Source: Metopolophium dirhodum (lineage: Eukaryota > Arthropoda > Insecta > Hemiptera > Aphididae). From it: a DNA stretch of 64,000 bases. How positions within the stretch are numbered: position 1 is the stretch's first letter; each line of letters starts with the position of its first letter. The notes under the pieces are model-generated. The model was given only the letters and a program-made list of their open reading frames with translations, searched no databases and was not told the origin of the DNA. The position numbers and the translations under genes are program-made. The DNA lies in the NCBI RefSeq assembly GCF_019925205.1, contig NC_083568.1, positions 24,240,393 through 24,304,392 of the forward strand, given 5' to 3'. Shown piece after piece: positions 11,689 through 22,742 of the stretch.

Positions 11689-11774
11689 TTTTTCGATATC
11701 GAATGAAAAAAGTTGATTTTTCCATATAAGTAATTCGAGACCCACCGACGAACCACGTTCAACGTCATCAATAG

Positions 11775-12380
11775 TTTCACGAATCTATTATAATACCTGC
11801 GCGCAGTAATTGCGTGTTACAGGTCAAAGCCGATGAGAAAATACGGTCTAATTTAGTAGCGATTAAAAAATATGCTATAAACGACGATGTTATAATAGCA
11901 AATAGTTTAAGCCCGGTGCGCGACAACACCATAATAAGTAATATAATTAACATATCCGAACAATCATTTATTATTGACGAATTAACCACGAGTAATTTGA
12001 AATGGGAGCCATATACGGATAAGATTCTTTTTATTAATGGGGATCACGTGCCGGTAGATAGGAGTCACCCGGGTCGAATAACATTATTAAACGATTCAAT
12101 TAAAACTGATCATTTGAATAAGGAAGAAAAACAAAACATTATAAGCATTTGTAATGAGTATTCTGATATTTTCCATCTAGAGGGGGACCTATTGATTGCA
12201 ACGGACGTTGTAACCCATAAAATTAATACACCACGGTTAACGAAACATGAGATTACGACCCAAATGAAATTCACGAACGAAAACAAATTTATTGTAGTTA
12301 ATAAAGATAATCGAATAACCGTATTGTATAAATTAAAAGAAACACATTTAACCGAATTAACGGGGAACAGTTTTTTCTAG
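11775..12380 (+). pseudogene. pol remnant: protease-RT linker region (copy 1)
   Basis: The open frame has no ATG at its start and begins within what would be the end of the protease/linker region of a Ty3/gypsy pol (IIPARSNCVLQV near the start). It ends with the conserved approach to RT (EYSDIFHLEGDLL, then HKINTPRL, at about residues 131-160 counted from 11814). The catalytic core of RT, with its YxDD motif, and RNase H do not follow. Instead the frame runs through a short unrelated-looking segment to a stop at 12378-12380, and the next coding piece is in another frame. Gag and protease catalytic sequence are absent upstream, where only about 100 bp separate this frame from the LTR. Confidence 0.8.
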
Positions 12381-12487
12381 CTATAGACGAACTAAAAACA
12401 TTTAGCGAAACGAATGGAATAAATCAATTTTCCATTACTCGTTTTGAGGGGTTAACGACACTTACCAACTTTGAGCGTATTAGAACC

Positions 12488-13600
12488 ATGTTCAGGTACG
12501 TGTTCAAGGGAACCGAGGTATGTATAAAAATCTATACCGAGCAAAGCTGGACCGCAGAAGAGCGGGAGCGTATCATATATGAATATCATAGCACTCCGAT
12601 TGGGGGGCAATCTGGTGTATCACGGACTGTGAAACGGTTACAGATAAACTACAATTGGAAAAAGTTAAAAAAAGACGTTAAAAAATATATTAGGAATTGT
12701 GACATATGTCAAAAGAATAAGTCGCATATCAGAACGAAACAACCTATGATTATCACCTCGACGGTAACAAAACCGTTCGAACGTATATGTGTAGACATAG
12801 TGGGTCCATTACCACCCACGACAGGGGGAAACACGTACACCTTAACACTACAAGATGAATTATCACGGTACTCGCTAGCAATGGCGGTAGTCACCACTGA
12901 TGCATCTACGGTAGCGCAAGCATTCGTAGAACATTTTGTGGGCATTTTCGGAATTCCGACTTCGATACTCACCGACTGTGGTACTAAGTTTTTATCGGAT
13001 ATTTTCAAAAATATGTGCAAGCTATTAGATATAGAAAAATCTAAAACGACGCCGTGGCACCCCCAGACGAATGGGTTTCTCGAACGGAGTCACGCCACTT
13101 TGAAATCATATTTACGTAGTTTTGTGAACAAGGACAACGATTGGGATAGGTTGCTAACATACGCGATGTTTTTCTATAACACAACAATTCATACGTCAAC
13201 CTCGTTTACACCGTACGAATTAGTATTCGATCGGAAACCGAATATTCCGTCGTCATTTCATAGGGAACCCGAAGCACAATACAATTATGATAATAACGTA
13301 CTCGATTTAAAACAAATTATGCAGGAAGCGCATAAACTGGCACGCGCCAATTTAGTTAAAAAGAAAGAAAATAATAAGCATTACTACGATAAAAATTCAC
13401 ACGCAATTAATATACAAGTAGGGGACAAAGTCCTAGTAAAAGAGCATAACAAACGTAACACGTTGAGTATAAATTGGACGGGGCCATACGAAGTACTCGC
13501 AGTACACGATAACGAAAACATTACTATTAACAAAGGTCGTAAGGGTTACCGTATACATATTATAAACAATGTTAAATTGTTTTATGAAACCGAACTATGA
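12488..13600 (+). CDS. integrase, Ty3/gypsy errantivirus-type (copy 1)
   Basis: The 370-residue frame from ATG 12488 covers a complete-looking integrase. Its N-terminal zinc-binding region has His34, Cys71 and Cys74, but Gln41 stands where the second zinc histidine is expected (GGQSGVSRT). The catalytic core has Asp103 (CVDIVGP), Asp163 (LTDCGTKF) and Glu199 (GFLERSH) with the DD35E spacing. The C-terminal part has a GPY/F-type motif (WTGPYEV) and ends just before env. In an intact element this would be released from a Gag-Pol polyprotein and insert element cDNA into the genome. Here it is cut off from protease and RT by a deletion and a frame change near 12370, so expression is doubtful. The frame stays open upstream of the ATG as the end of the preceding pol region. 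Confidence 0.88.
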   Translation: MFRYVFKGTEVCIKIYTEQSWTAEERERIIYEYHSTPIGGQSGVSRTVKRLQINYNWKKLKKDVKKYIRNCDICQKNKSHIRTKQPMIITSTVTKPFERICVDIVGPLPPTTGGNTYTLTLQDELSRYSLAMAVVTTDASTVAQAFVEHFVGIFGIPTSILTDCGTKFLSDIFKNMCKLLDIEKSKTTPWHPQTNGFLERSHATLKSYLRSFVNKDNDWDRLLTYAMFFYNTTIHTSTSFTPYELVFDRKPNIPSSFHREPEAQYNYDNNVLDLKQIMQEAHKLARANLVKKKENNKHYYDKNSHAINIQVGDKVLVKEHNKRNTLSINWTGPYEVLAVHDNENITINKGRKGYRIHIINNVKLFYETEL

Positions 13601-13781
13601 GGAAAGCTATTCAATTTTTTTGCATAAAGTAGTAATAGATATATACATATTAGTAGATATAGGTATATATATATAGACATGTTTATAAACATAAAATACA
13701 CATAGACAATACAAATACGTGTATCTAGTTTTATTTTAATTATTATTTTTTTTGTTTTATGTCCAATCCAGTCAGATTATT

Positions 13782-14525
13782 ATGCAGTTAATAATTGGCT
13801 GTACACTGGTGATGTCACAGTTACGATTCTCAGACAATCAATTGCCACCAAGATCCGGTATCTATTACGAAAATATAGGTCCAATTAAAATTATTACTAA
13901 CACATGGGATTTGGTATTTTTTCTTGACACATCATGTTATACTGAACAATGGGACGTAATTGAAGACCATATGCACAAATTACAAACCCTATGTACCGAA
14001 CTCGACGCGTACGGCACTACGTTAGGAGCATCAATAGGGTGTGAACCTTTATTAAGCCATGCGTTATTATTAAATAAAAAAATACTACAGCGTAAGCAAT
14101 TACTACTAGACTCCGTCGAACTTAGGCGTCGCCGGGGGGTAATGCAATACGTTGCACAAGCAGCACAGGTACTATATGGGTTGTGCAATTGGGCATGCAT
14201 AAAGAAATTTGAGTCCTCTATAGGTAAACTACGAGAAACAAAGGGGGGCCCAATAAACCTAGTAGACGAAAATCTTAGAATTTTAAAACTACAAGCGGAA
14301 ACGTTCGAAGAACAATTAGGGTCACTAAAACTAACAACAGCGAATTTAGTTAGTTTAACCAATGTCACTTTCCCGGAAATTAAATCGAATAAGCGATTCA
14401 TAATAGTTAATCAGGCATTGGTAATACAAATGATGCGGGTAAACACATTCGTCGAGATATTACAAAGTGCTAGGTCAGGACAAATACATCCGAGTTTAAT
14501 AAGTGCGAAAGATTTACTAGAATAG
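13782..14525 (+). pseudogene. env N-terminal part, baculovirus-F-like (copy 1)
   Basis: The best start is ATG 13782, which gives a hydrophobic leader (MQLIIGCTLVMSQ); the same frame is open 30 bases further up from a TTG. The frame has paired cysteines, then a polybasic furin-type site (RRRR, 115-118 residues after the ATG), then a Gly/Ala-rich hydrophobic stretch typical of the fusion peptide in F-like envelope proteins of insect errantiviruses, and a helical heptad-rich region. A stop (TAG at 14523) breaks it. Some 120 bases further on, a 740-bp solo LTR is inserted. The remaining coding sequence resumes only after that insert. The gene cannot give a full envelope protein. Confidence 0.82.
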
Positions 14526-14645
14526 TTTAATAACATTAAACTTATTCTACCTAGTGGGACCAATATGCCACTCGAGGTGCAATATAGCAATGTTTACGAT
14601 TTAGTAAAGCTTGCAGATTTGACGGTATATTCTAATAATAATAAC

Positions 14646-15385
14646 TGTTCGATCCGTTTGATAACAGAGTTGCCGCCGTCGGTGGTCACGCTCGGCTGAC
14701 CGCCGCATCAACCATGTTCGTGTGCGCTGCGCGCTGGCAGCCGCAAGGTTGGCAATACTATCGGTGACCGTTACCGGTGCTCGGCGCAGGCGAGCTCGGT
14801 CGTCCGCGCCACACTCTCCGTCTTAACGGTTTTTCGACAGCTCGTCGATACGTTTGTGCTCGGCTCGCTCGCCCGTCGGCCATCTTTTCCCGTTTGAAAG
14901 TGCGACGAAAAACGTGGTTTACCATCTAAAGGTTGTTCGGCCGATCAGCCGTTTTATTGTGTTTGTTCTTTTTATTGTTTGTCGTCGTTCAGTTCTGAAC
15001 CTCATAGTCGGTAGATACACCGCGTATCCGTGTACGCAGCCAAACACTCGTTGCTCCACCAAACGTCGGTGCACGCGTTCGTACCGGTGTTTAAACCTCC
15101 AGAATAGCAGCTCCGCAACTCCATGACAGCAGCTCCGCCATCGTAGTTCATCAGCTCAAGACATCTGCCAGGGAGGCAGCTCAGTCGGTGTTCCCCGTCC
15201 CCCCTGAATTTAATATTGTATGTAAAAGAATTGTTTGTACCTACTGCTCGTGTTGTACAATAATACACATAATATTGATAGTTAAAACACTTGTTATCAT
15301 TTGTTATAATAATTGCCCTACTCTACAACAACCCTGAGGACCTTGTACCAGGCGATATCCGATCTTAAGGATCGTCGGGTCAACA
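14646..15385. mobile_element. 740-bp solo LTR inserted in env (copy 1)
   Basis: The insert starts TGTTCGATCC and ends GGGTCAACA, with TGTT/AACA ends, and is flanked by ATAAC on both sides (14641-14645 and 15386-15390), a 5-bp target duplication. It is more GC-rich than its surroundings and has no coding capacity of note. The TG...CA ends, length and TSD fit a solo LTR of a BEL/Pao, Copia or gypsy-type element. It is unrelated to the LTRs of its host element. Confidence 0.85.
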
Positions 15386-15390
15386 ATAAC

Positions 15391-16393
15391 ATTGTTTTTA
15401 TTTTAAAGATTCCACTAGTGTATCAACAAGTTTATATAATTTAATACCACTTCCAGTGTGTATTACATATAAGAAAAAGAAATGTATGTATATTAAACCT
15501 AAGCACGATTTTTTAGCTGTAACAAAATCAAAGGAGCTCTACTCGACTTATGACAATTTTAATCCCACCATTTGTAAACCTGTCCACGAATTTTTGGTAT
15601 GTCCCGAAACGCACCCTTTACATTCTAGGAGTATGAGACCAGTGTGTGAAATACTCCTAATGCAGGAGCCGCGAAAGGTACCAGACAATTGTGAGATACG
15701 ACATATCGAAATGGCAACAACAGTGTTCCACAAATTAAAACAAAAAAACGAGTGGTTATATGTTACAAATAACGATTCATTATTCGTCACCTGTGATGGA
15801 GACCAAGAATCAAAGAACCACATATTAGAAGGAGCCGGGATAATTTCATTAAACGAAACATGCCGGTGTTATGCGAACCGAGACGTTCTCATTCCAGGAC
15901 GCATAGCAGGAAAATCTCAGTTTACTGATTTCATGCCAACATCGGTCATCAGAGACAGAGAGGAAGACAACAGCCAGAGGCAGTATGCCAAAACAATGGA
16001 GGCACATCATGTAAAAACAAACCAAATGCACGACATGAACGCAATAACTTATACTAAAGAACAAATCACGAACCAACGACAACATGAAGACCGTTACGAT
16101 CAAATCGAACCAAAAATATATATATATGTCGTAATTGGGGAGCTTCTATAATGATTATTATAACAATAAACATTATAATCGTCTGGTTTGTCAGACAGGA
16201 AACGACAAAAACACCACCACCCAGACCATGGGAGTGCCCTATCATGATGGAAAATAAATGGACACAAACTCCAACACCAGAATCAACAGCGGAGGTCACC
16301 AACACAACACCAGAAACAGTAGAAGTTGTTCCAGAGGAAGTGAGCGTAGTGTCCAACCTAATCTATCCCAAATTAAAATTCAACATGAATTAA
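15391..16393 (+). pseudogene. env C-terminal part with membrane anchor (copy 1)
   Basis: Coding sequence resumes directly after the solo LTR. It changes frame once near 15440, runs as a Cys-containing ectodomain segment (long frame 15456-16151), then changes frame again at an AT microsatellite near 16120-16150. A short frame from ATG 16151 (80 residues) gives a hydrophobic anchor (IIITINIIIVWFV) and a Pro/Thr-rich tail. These pieces fit the end of an errantivirus envelope protein. Together with the upstream stop and insertion, at least four lesions are present. Confidence 0.72.
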
Positions 16394-16470
16394 TGGGGGG
16401 GGGGGAATTTCTATAATATATTTTATTTTATTTATTTTCTTTTTTTGGAAAGTCAGAGACTTTCATCTTA

Positions 16471-16481
16471 GAGGGGAGAGA
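16471..16481 (+). other. polypurine tract (copy 1)
   Basis: GAGGGGAGAGA directly precedes the TGTAGT start of LTR 2, the expected place for the plus-strand primer. Confidence 0.8.
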
Positions 16482-17201
16482 TGTAGTAAACCCAAAAGCC
16501 ATTATATTATTTTAAATAAAATGAGTAAAATAATAAATTATACATAGTATAATTTATGAGTAGAAACGTAGGTATTAATATAATCCTAAATAACAGGAAA
16601 CATAGAGCAAAGGTGAAAACAACAAGTTGTTTTACCGAGTAACAAAATAGTGCAATTCAACAATATTAGGGATGTATTAATACCCACAGCTATAATACGA
16701 TATTAAACAATATCACGTAGAATAAATTATACATTTAGTATAATTTATAATGGGTAATGTAGGTAGTGATATGCAATGTAAAATAGGCCTAAATAACAGG
16801 AAGCGTGGATCAGAGGTGAAAACAACAAGTTGTCTTACCTAGTCCCATCATAATGCAATTTGACATTACTAGGGAAGTAATATTAGAATATAGATATCAC
16901 GCCACCAATACGTCATTGTTAGAACCCGCATAAATACGGGTAGAGCACCTACTATTACTTAGAAGATAGTCAGCCCTCGTCGTAGGTCTATCAAGCTTAC
17001 GGACAGTGCTTATAGTTATTATGTAATTCAAACTTGTAATAATAAAGTGTTATGTAATTGTCATATTTAAAAAGTCTAAAAAGTGTTATTAATTATTTAC
17101 CTATCTTTCTCAACCACGACTCAAGACGACAACGGACGTGCTACGTCGTTTAAATAATTATTGTATTAGTGTTCAACGTGTCCTTCACGGCGATCACTAC
17201 A
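16482..17201 (+). repeat. LTR 2 (shared central LTR)
   Basis: 720 bp, serving as 3' LTR of body 1 and 5' LTR of body 2. It has one extra G (CTTACGGACAG) compared with LTR 1 and LTR 3, and shares the AAAAGCCATT variant with LTR 3. Confidence 0.9.
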
Positions 17202-17207
17202 CAAATT

Positions 17208-17224
17208 TGGTGTCAGGTGTGGGG
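17208..17224 (+). other. primer binding site, tRNA-Leu-like (copy 2)
   Basis: Same sequence and spacing as in copy 1, beginning 6 bases after LTR 2. Confidence 0.6.
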
Positions 17225-17310
17225 TTTTTCGATATCGAATGAAAAAAGTTGATTTTTCCATATAAGTAATTCGAGACCCACCGACGAACCACGTTCAACG
17301 TCATCAATAG

Positions 17311-17916
17311 TTTCACGAATCTATTATAATACCTGCGCGCAGTAATTGCGTGTTACAGGTCAAAGCCGATGAGAAAATACGGTCTAATTTAGTAGCGATT
17401 AAAAAATATGCTATAAACGACGATGTTATAATAGCAAATAGTTTAAGCCCGGTGCGCGACAACACCATAATAAGTAATATAATTAACATATCCGAACAAT
17501 CATTTATTATTGACGAATTAACCACGAGTAATTTGAAATGGGAGCCATATACGGATAAGATTCTTTTTATTAATGGGGATCACGTGCCGGTAGATAGGAG
17601 TCACCCGGGTCGAATAACATTATTAAACGATTCAATTAAAACTGATCATTTGAATAAGGAAGAAAAACAAAACATTATAAGCATTTGTAATGAGTATTCT
17701 GATATTTTCCATCTAGAGGGGGACCTATTGATTGCAACGGACGTTGTAACCCATAAAATTAATACACCACGGTTAACGAAACATGAGATTACGACCCAAA
17801 TGAAATTCACGAACGAAAACAAATTTATTGTAGTTAATAAAGATAATCGAATAACCGTATTGTATAAATTAAAAGAAACACATTTAACCGAATTAACGGG
17901 GAACAGTTTTTTCTAG
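17311..17916 (+). pseudogene. pol remnant: protease-RT linker region (copy 2)
   Basis: Identical in translation to the remnant in copy 1, with the same missing catalytic RT core and the same stop. Both bodies therefore descend from one already deleted element. Confidence 0.8.
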
Positions 17917-18023
17917 CTATAGACGAACTAAAAACATTTAGCGAAACGAATGGAATAAATCAATTTTCCATTACTCGTTTTGAGGGGTTAACGACACTTA
18001 CCAACTTTGAGCGTATTAGAACC

Positions 18024-19136
18024 ATGTTCAGGTACGTGTTCAAGGGAACCGAGGTATGTATAAAAATCTATACCGAGCAAAGCTGGACCGCAGAAGAGCG
18101 GGAGCGTATCATATATGAATATCATAGCACTCCGATTGGGGGGCAATCTGGTGTATCACGGACTGTGAAACGGTTACAGATAAACTACAATTGGAAAAAG
18201 TTAAAAAAAGACGTTAAAAAATATATTAGGAATTGTGACATATGTCAAAAGAATAAGTCGCATATCAGAACGAAACAACCTATGATTATCACCTCGACGG
18301 TAACAAAACCGTTCGAACGTATATGTGTAGACATAGTGGGTCCATTACCACCCACGACAGGGGGAAACACGTACACCTTAACACTACAAGATGAATTATC
18401 ACGGTACTCGCTAGCAATGGCGGTAGTCACCACTGATGCATCTACGGTAGCGCAAGCATTCGTAGAACATTTTGTGGGCATTTTCGGAATTCCGACTTCG
18501 ATACTCACCGACTGTGGTACTAAGTTTTTATCGGATATTTTCAAAAATATGTGCAAGCTATTAGATATAGAAAAATCTAAAACGACGCCGTGGCACCCCC
18601 AGACGAATGGGTTTCTCGAACGGAGTCACGCCACTTTGAAATCATATTTACGTAGTTTTGTGGACAAGGACAACGATTGGGATAGGTTGCTAACATACGC
18701 GATGTTTTTCTATAACACAACAATTCATACGTCAACCTCGTTTACACCGTACGAATTAGTATTCGATCGGAAACCGAATATTCCGTCGTCATTTCATAGG
18801 GAACCCGAAGCACAATACAATTATGATAATAACGTACTCGATTTAAAACAAATTATGCAGGAAGCGCATAAACTGGCACGCGCCAATTTAGTTAAAAAGA
18901 AAGAAAATAATAAGCATTACTACGATAAAAATTCACACGCAATTAATATACAAGTAGGGGACAAAGTCCTAGTAAAAGAGCATAACAAACGTAACACGTT
19001 GAGTATAAATTGGACGGGGCCATACGAAGTACTCGCAGTACACGATAACGAAAACATTACTATTAACAAAGGTCGTAAGGGTTACCGTATACATATTATA
19101 AACAATGTTAAATTGTTTTATGAAACCGAACTATGA
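18024..19136 (+). CDS. integrase, Ty3/gypsy errantivirus-type (copy 2)
   Basis: 370 residues, differing from copy 1 only at residue 214 (Asp here, Asn in copy 1) in the translation. It has the same DD35E residues (103, 163, 199), the same Gln41 in place of the expected zinc histidine, and the same GPY/F motif. Aspartate at 214 lies just after the catalytic core helix; I cannot say which state is ancestral. Confidence 0.88.
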   Translation: MFRYVFKGTEVCIKIYTEQSWTAEERERIIYEYHSTPIGGQSGVSRTVKRLQINYNWKKLKKDVKKYIRNCDICQKNKSHIRTKQPMIITSTVTKPFERICVDIVGPLPPTTGGNTYTLTLQDELSRYSLAMAVVTTDASTVAQAFVEHFVGIFGIPTSILTDCGTKFLSDIFKNMCKLLDIEKSKTTPWHPQTNGFLERSHATLKSYLRSFVDKDNDWDRLLTYAMFFYNTTIHTSTSFTPYELVFDRKPNIPSSFHREPEAQYNYDNNVLDLKQIMQEAHKLARANLVKKKENNKHYYDKNSHAINIQVGDKVLVKEHNKRNTLSINWTGPYEVLAVHDNENITINKGRKGYRIHIINNVKLFYETEL

Positions 19137-19317
19137 GGAAAGCTATTCAATTTTTTTGCATAAAGTAGTAATAGATATATACATATTAGTAGATATAGGT
19201 ATATATATATAGACATGTTTATAAACATAAAATACACATAGACAATACAAATACGTGTATCTAGTTTTATTTTAATTATTATTTTTTTTGTTTTATGTCC
19301 AATCCAGTCAGATTATT

Positions 19318-20061
19318 ATGCAGTTAATAATTGGCTGTACACTGGTGATGTCACAGTTACGATTCTCAGACAATCAATTGCCACCAAGATCCGGTATCTA
19401 TTACGAAAATATAGGTCCAATTAAAATTATTACTAACACATGGGATTTGGTATTTTTTCTTGACACATCATGTTATACTGAACAATGGGACGTAATTGAA
19501 GACCATATGCACAAATTACAAACCCTATGTACCGAACTCGACGCGTACGGCACTACGTTAGGAGCATCAATAGGGTGTGAACCTTTATTAAGCCATGCGT
19601 TATTATTAAATAAAAAAATACTACAGCGTAAGCAATTACTACTAGACTCCGTCGAACTTAGGCGTCGCCGGGGGGTAATGCAATACGTTGCACAAGCAGC
19701 ACAGGTACTATATGGGTTGTGCAATTGGGCATGCATAAAGAAATTTGAGTCCTCTATAGGTAAACTACGAGAAACAAAGGGGGGCCCAATAAACCTAGTA
19801 GACGAAAATCTTAGAATTTTAAAACTACAAGCGGAAACGTTCGAAGAACAATTAGGGTCACTAAAACTAACAACAGCGAATTTAGTTAGTTTAACCAATG
19901 TCACTTTCCCGGAAATTAAATCGAATAAGCGATTCATAATAGTTAATCAGGCATTGGTAATACAAATGATGCGGGTAAACACATTCGTCGAGATATTACA
20001 AAGTGCTAGGTCAGGACAAATACATCCGAGTTTAATAAGTGCGAAAGATTTACTAGAATAG
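19318..20061 (+). pseudogene. env N-terminal part, baculovirus-F-like (copy 2)
   Basis: Same translation, leader, polybasic site and premature TAG stop as in copy 1. The shared stop shows that env was already broken before the array doubled. Confidence 0.82.
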
Positions 20062-20181
20062 TTTAATAACATTAAACTTATTCTACCTAGTGGGACCAAT
20101 ATGCCACTCGAGGTGCAATATAGCAATGTTTACGATTTAGTAAAGCTTGCAGATTTGACGGTATATTCTAATAATAATAAC

Positions 20182-20921
20182 TGTTCGATCCGTTTGATAA
20201 CAGAGTTGCCGCCGTCGGTGGTCACGCTCGGCTGACCGCCGCATCAACCATGTTCGTGTGCGCTGCGCGCTGGCAGCCGCAAGGTTGGCAATACTATCGG
20301 TGACCGTTACCGGTGCTCGGCGCAGGCGAGCTCGGTCGTCCGCGCCACACTCTCCGTCTTAACGGTTTTTCGACAGCTCGTCGATACGTTTGTGCTCGGC
20401 TCGCTCGCCCGTCGGCCATCTTTTCCCGTTTGAAAGTGCGACGAAAAACGTGGTTTACCATCTAAAGGTTGTTCGGCCGATCAGCCGTTTTATTGTGTTT
20501 GTTCTTTTTATTGTTTGTCGTCGTTCAGTTCTGAACCTCATAGTCGGTAGATACACCGCGTATCCGTGTACGCAGCCAAACACTCGTTGCTCCACCAAAC
20601 GTCGGTGCACGCGTTCGTACCGGTGTTTAAACCTCCAGAATAGCAGCTCCGCAACTCCATGACAGCAGCTCCGCCATCGTAGTTCATCAGCTCAAGACAT
20701 CTGCCAGGGAGGCAGCTCAGTCGGTGTTCCCCGTCCCCCCTGAATTTAATATTGTATGTAAAAGAATTGTTTGTACCTACTGCTCGTGTTGTACAATAAT
20801 ACACATAATATTGATAGTTAAAACACTTGTTATCATTTGTTATAATAATTGCCCTACTCTACAACAACCCTGAGGACCTTGTACCAGGCGATATCCGATC
20901 TTAAGGATCGTCGGGTCAACA
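20182..20921. mobile_element. 740-bp solo LTR inserted in env (copy 2)
   Basis: Same insert at the same site as in copy 1, with the same ATAAC duplication (20177-20181 and 20922-20926). It was present before the bodies were duplicated. Confidence 0.85.
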
Positions 20922-20926
20922 ATAAC

Positions 20927-21929
20927 ATTGTTTTTATTTTAAAGATTCCACTAGTGTATCAACAAGTTTATATAATTTAATACCACTTCCAGTGTGTATT
21001 ACATATAAGAAAAAGAAATGTATGTATATTAAACCTAAGCACGATTTTTTAGCTGTAACAAAATCAAAGGAGCTCTACTCGACTTATGACAATTTTAATC
21101 CCACCATTTGTAAACCTGTCCACGAATTTTTGGTATGTCCCGAAACGCACCCTTTACATTCTAGGAGTATGAGACCAGTGTGTGAAATACTCCTAATGCA
21201 GGAGCCGCGAAAGGTACCAGACAATTGTGAGATACGACATATCGAAATGGCAACAACAGTGTTCCACAAATTAAAACAAAAAAACGAGTGGTTATATGTT
21301 ACAAATAACGATTCATTATTCGTCACCTGTGATGGAGACCAAGAATCAAAGAACCACATATTAGAAGGAGCCGGGATAATTTCATTAAACGAAACATGCC
21401 GGTGTTATGCGAACCGAGACGTTCTCATTCCAGGACGCATAGCAGGAAAATCTCAGTTTACTGATTTCATGCCAACATCGGTCATCAGAGACAGAGAGGA
21501 AGACAACAGCCAGAGGCAGTATGCCAAAACAATGGAGGCACATCATGTAAAAACAAACCAAATGCACGACATGAACGCAATAACTTATACTAAAGAACAA
21601 ATCACGAACCAACGACAACATGAAGACCGTTACGATCAAATCGAACCAAAAATATATATATATGTCGTAATTGGGGAGCTTCTATAATGATTATTATAAC
21701 AATAAACATTATAATCGTCTGGTTTGTCAGACAGGAAACGACAAAAACACCACCACCCAGACCATGGGAGTGCCCTATCATGATGGAAAATAAATGGACA
21801 CAAACTCCAACACCAGAATCAACAGCGGAGGTCACCAACACAACACCAGAAACAGTAGAAGTTGTTCCAGAGGAAGTGAGCGTAGTGTCCAACCTAATCT
21901 ATCCCAAATTAAAATTCAACATGAATTAA
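20927..21929 (+). pseudogene. env C-terminal part with membrane anchor (copy 2)
   Basis: Same frame changes as copy 1, with the long frame at 20992-21687 and the anchor-tail frame at 21687-21929. The following G-run is longer than in copy 1 (about 12 against 10), a simple slippage difference. Confidence 0.72.
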
Positions 21930-22008
21930 TGGGGGGGGGGGGGAATTTCTATAATATATTTTATTTTATTTATTTTCTTTTTTTGGAAAGTCAGAGACTT
22001 TCATCTTA

Positions 22009-22019
22009 GAGGGGAGAGA
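22009..22019 (+). other. polypurine tract (copy 2)
   Basis: GAGGGGAGAGA directly before LTR 3, as in copy 1. Confidence 0.8.
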
Positions 22020-22738
22020 TGTAGTAAACCCAAAAGCCATTATATTATTTTAAATAAAATGAGTAAAATAATAAATTATACATAGTATAATTTATGAGTA
22101 GAAACGTAGGTATTAATATAATCCTAAATAACAGGAAACATAGAGCAAAGGTGAAAACAACAAGTTGTTTTACCGAGTAACAAAATAGTGCAATTCAACA
22201 ATATTAGGGATGTATTAATACCCACAGCTATAATACGATATTAAACAATATCACGTAGAATAAATTATACATTTAGTATAATTTATAATGGGTAATGTAG
22301 GTAGTGATATGCAATGTAAAATAGGCCTAAATAACAGGAAGCGTGGATCAGAGGTGAAAACAACAAGTTGTCTTACCTAGTCCCATCATAATGCAATTTG
22401 ACATTACTAGGGAAGTAATATTAGAATATAGATATCACGCCACCAATACGTCATTGTTAGAACCCGCATAAATACGGGTAGAGCACCTACTATTACTTAG
22501 AAGATAGTCAGCCCTCGTCGTAGGTCTATCAAGCTTACGACAGTGCTTATAGTTATTATGTAATTCAAACTTGTAATAATAAAGTGTTATGTAATTGTCA
22601 TATTTAAAAAGTCTAAAAAGTGTTATTAATTATTTACCTATCTTTCTCAACCACGACTCAAGACGACAACGGACGTGCTACGTCGTTTAAATAATTATTG
22701 TATTAGTGTTCAACGTGTCCTTCACGGCGATCACTACA
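22020..22738 (+). repeat. LTR 3 (3' LTR of the array)
   Basis: 719 bp, ends GATCACTACA and is followed by the right ACAG target duplication (22739-22742). It lacks the extra G of LTR 2. Confidence 0.9.
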
Positions 22739-22742
22739 ACAG

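Larger units (their letters stand above)
10947..22738 (+). mobile_element. tandem LTR-body-LTR-body-LTR array of a gypsy/errantivirus-type element
   Basis: Three near-identical LTRs (10947-11665, 16482-17201, 22020-22738) enclose two nearly identical bodies of about 4.8 kb; the period is 5535-5538 bp. The whole array is flanked by a single pair of ACAG (10943-10946 and 22739-22742), a 4-bp target duplication. The array therefore went in as one insertion, or one insertion was later expanded by exchange between LTRs. Each body has a primer site, a pol remnant, an integrase frame and a broken env, and ends in a purine tract. Gag, protease and most of RT/RNase H are missing, so neither copy is autonomous. 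The copies differ by very few bases (for example Asn/Asp at integrase residue 214 and the length of a G-run before the 3' end), so the doubling is recent. Confidence 0.93.

Noticed and set aside
13752..13781. Env start at the upstream TTG
   Set aside because: The ATG at 13782 gives a standard start and a hydrophobic leader; TTG is not a usual start in insects.
14854..15268. 90- and 88-codon frames within the env gap
   Set aside because: They are inside the solo LTR and open only because it is GC-richer.
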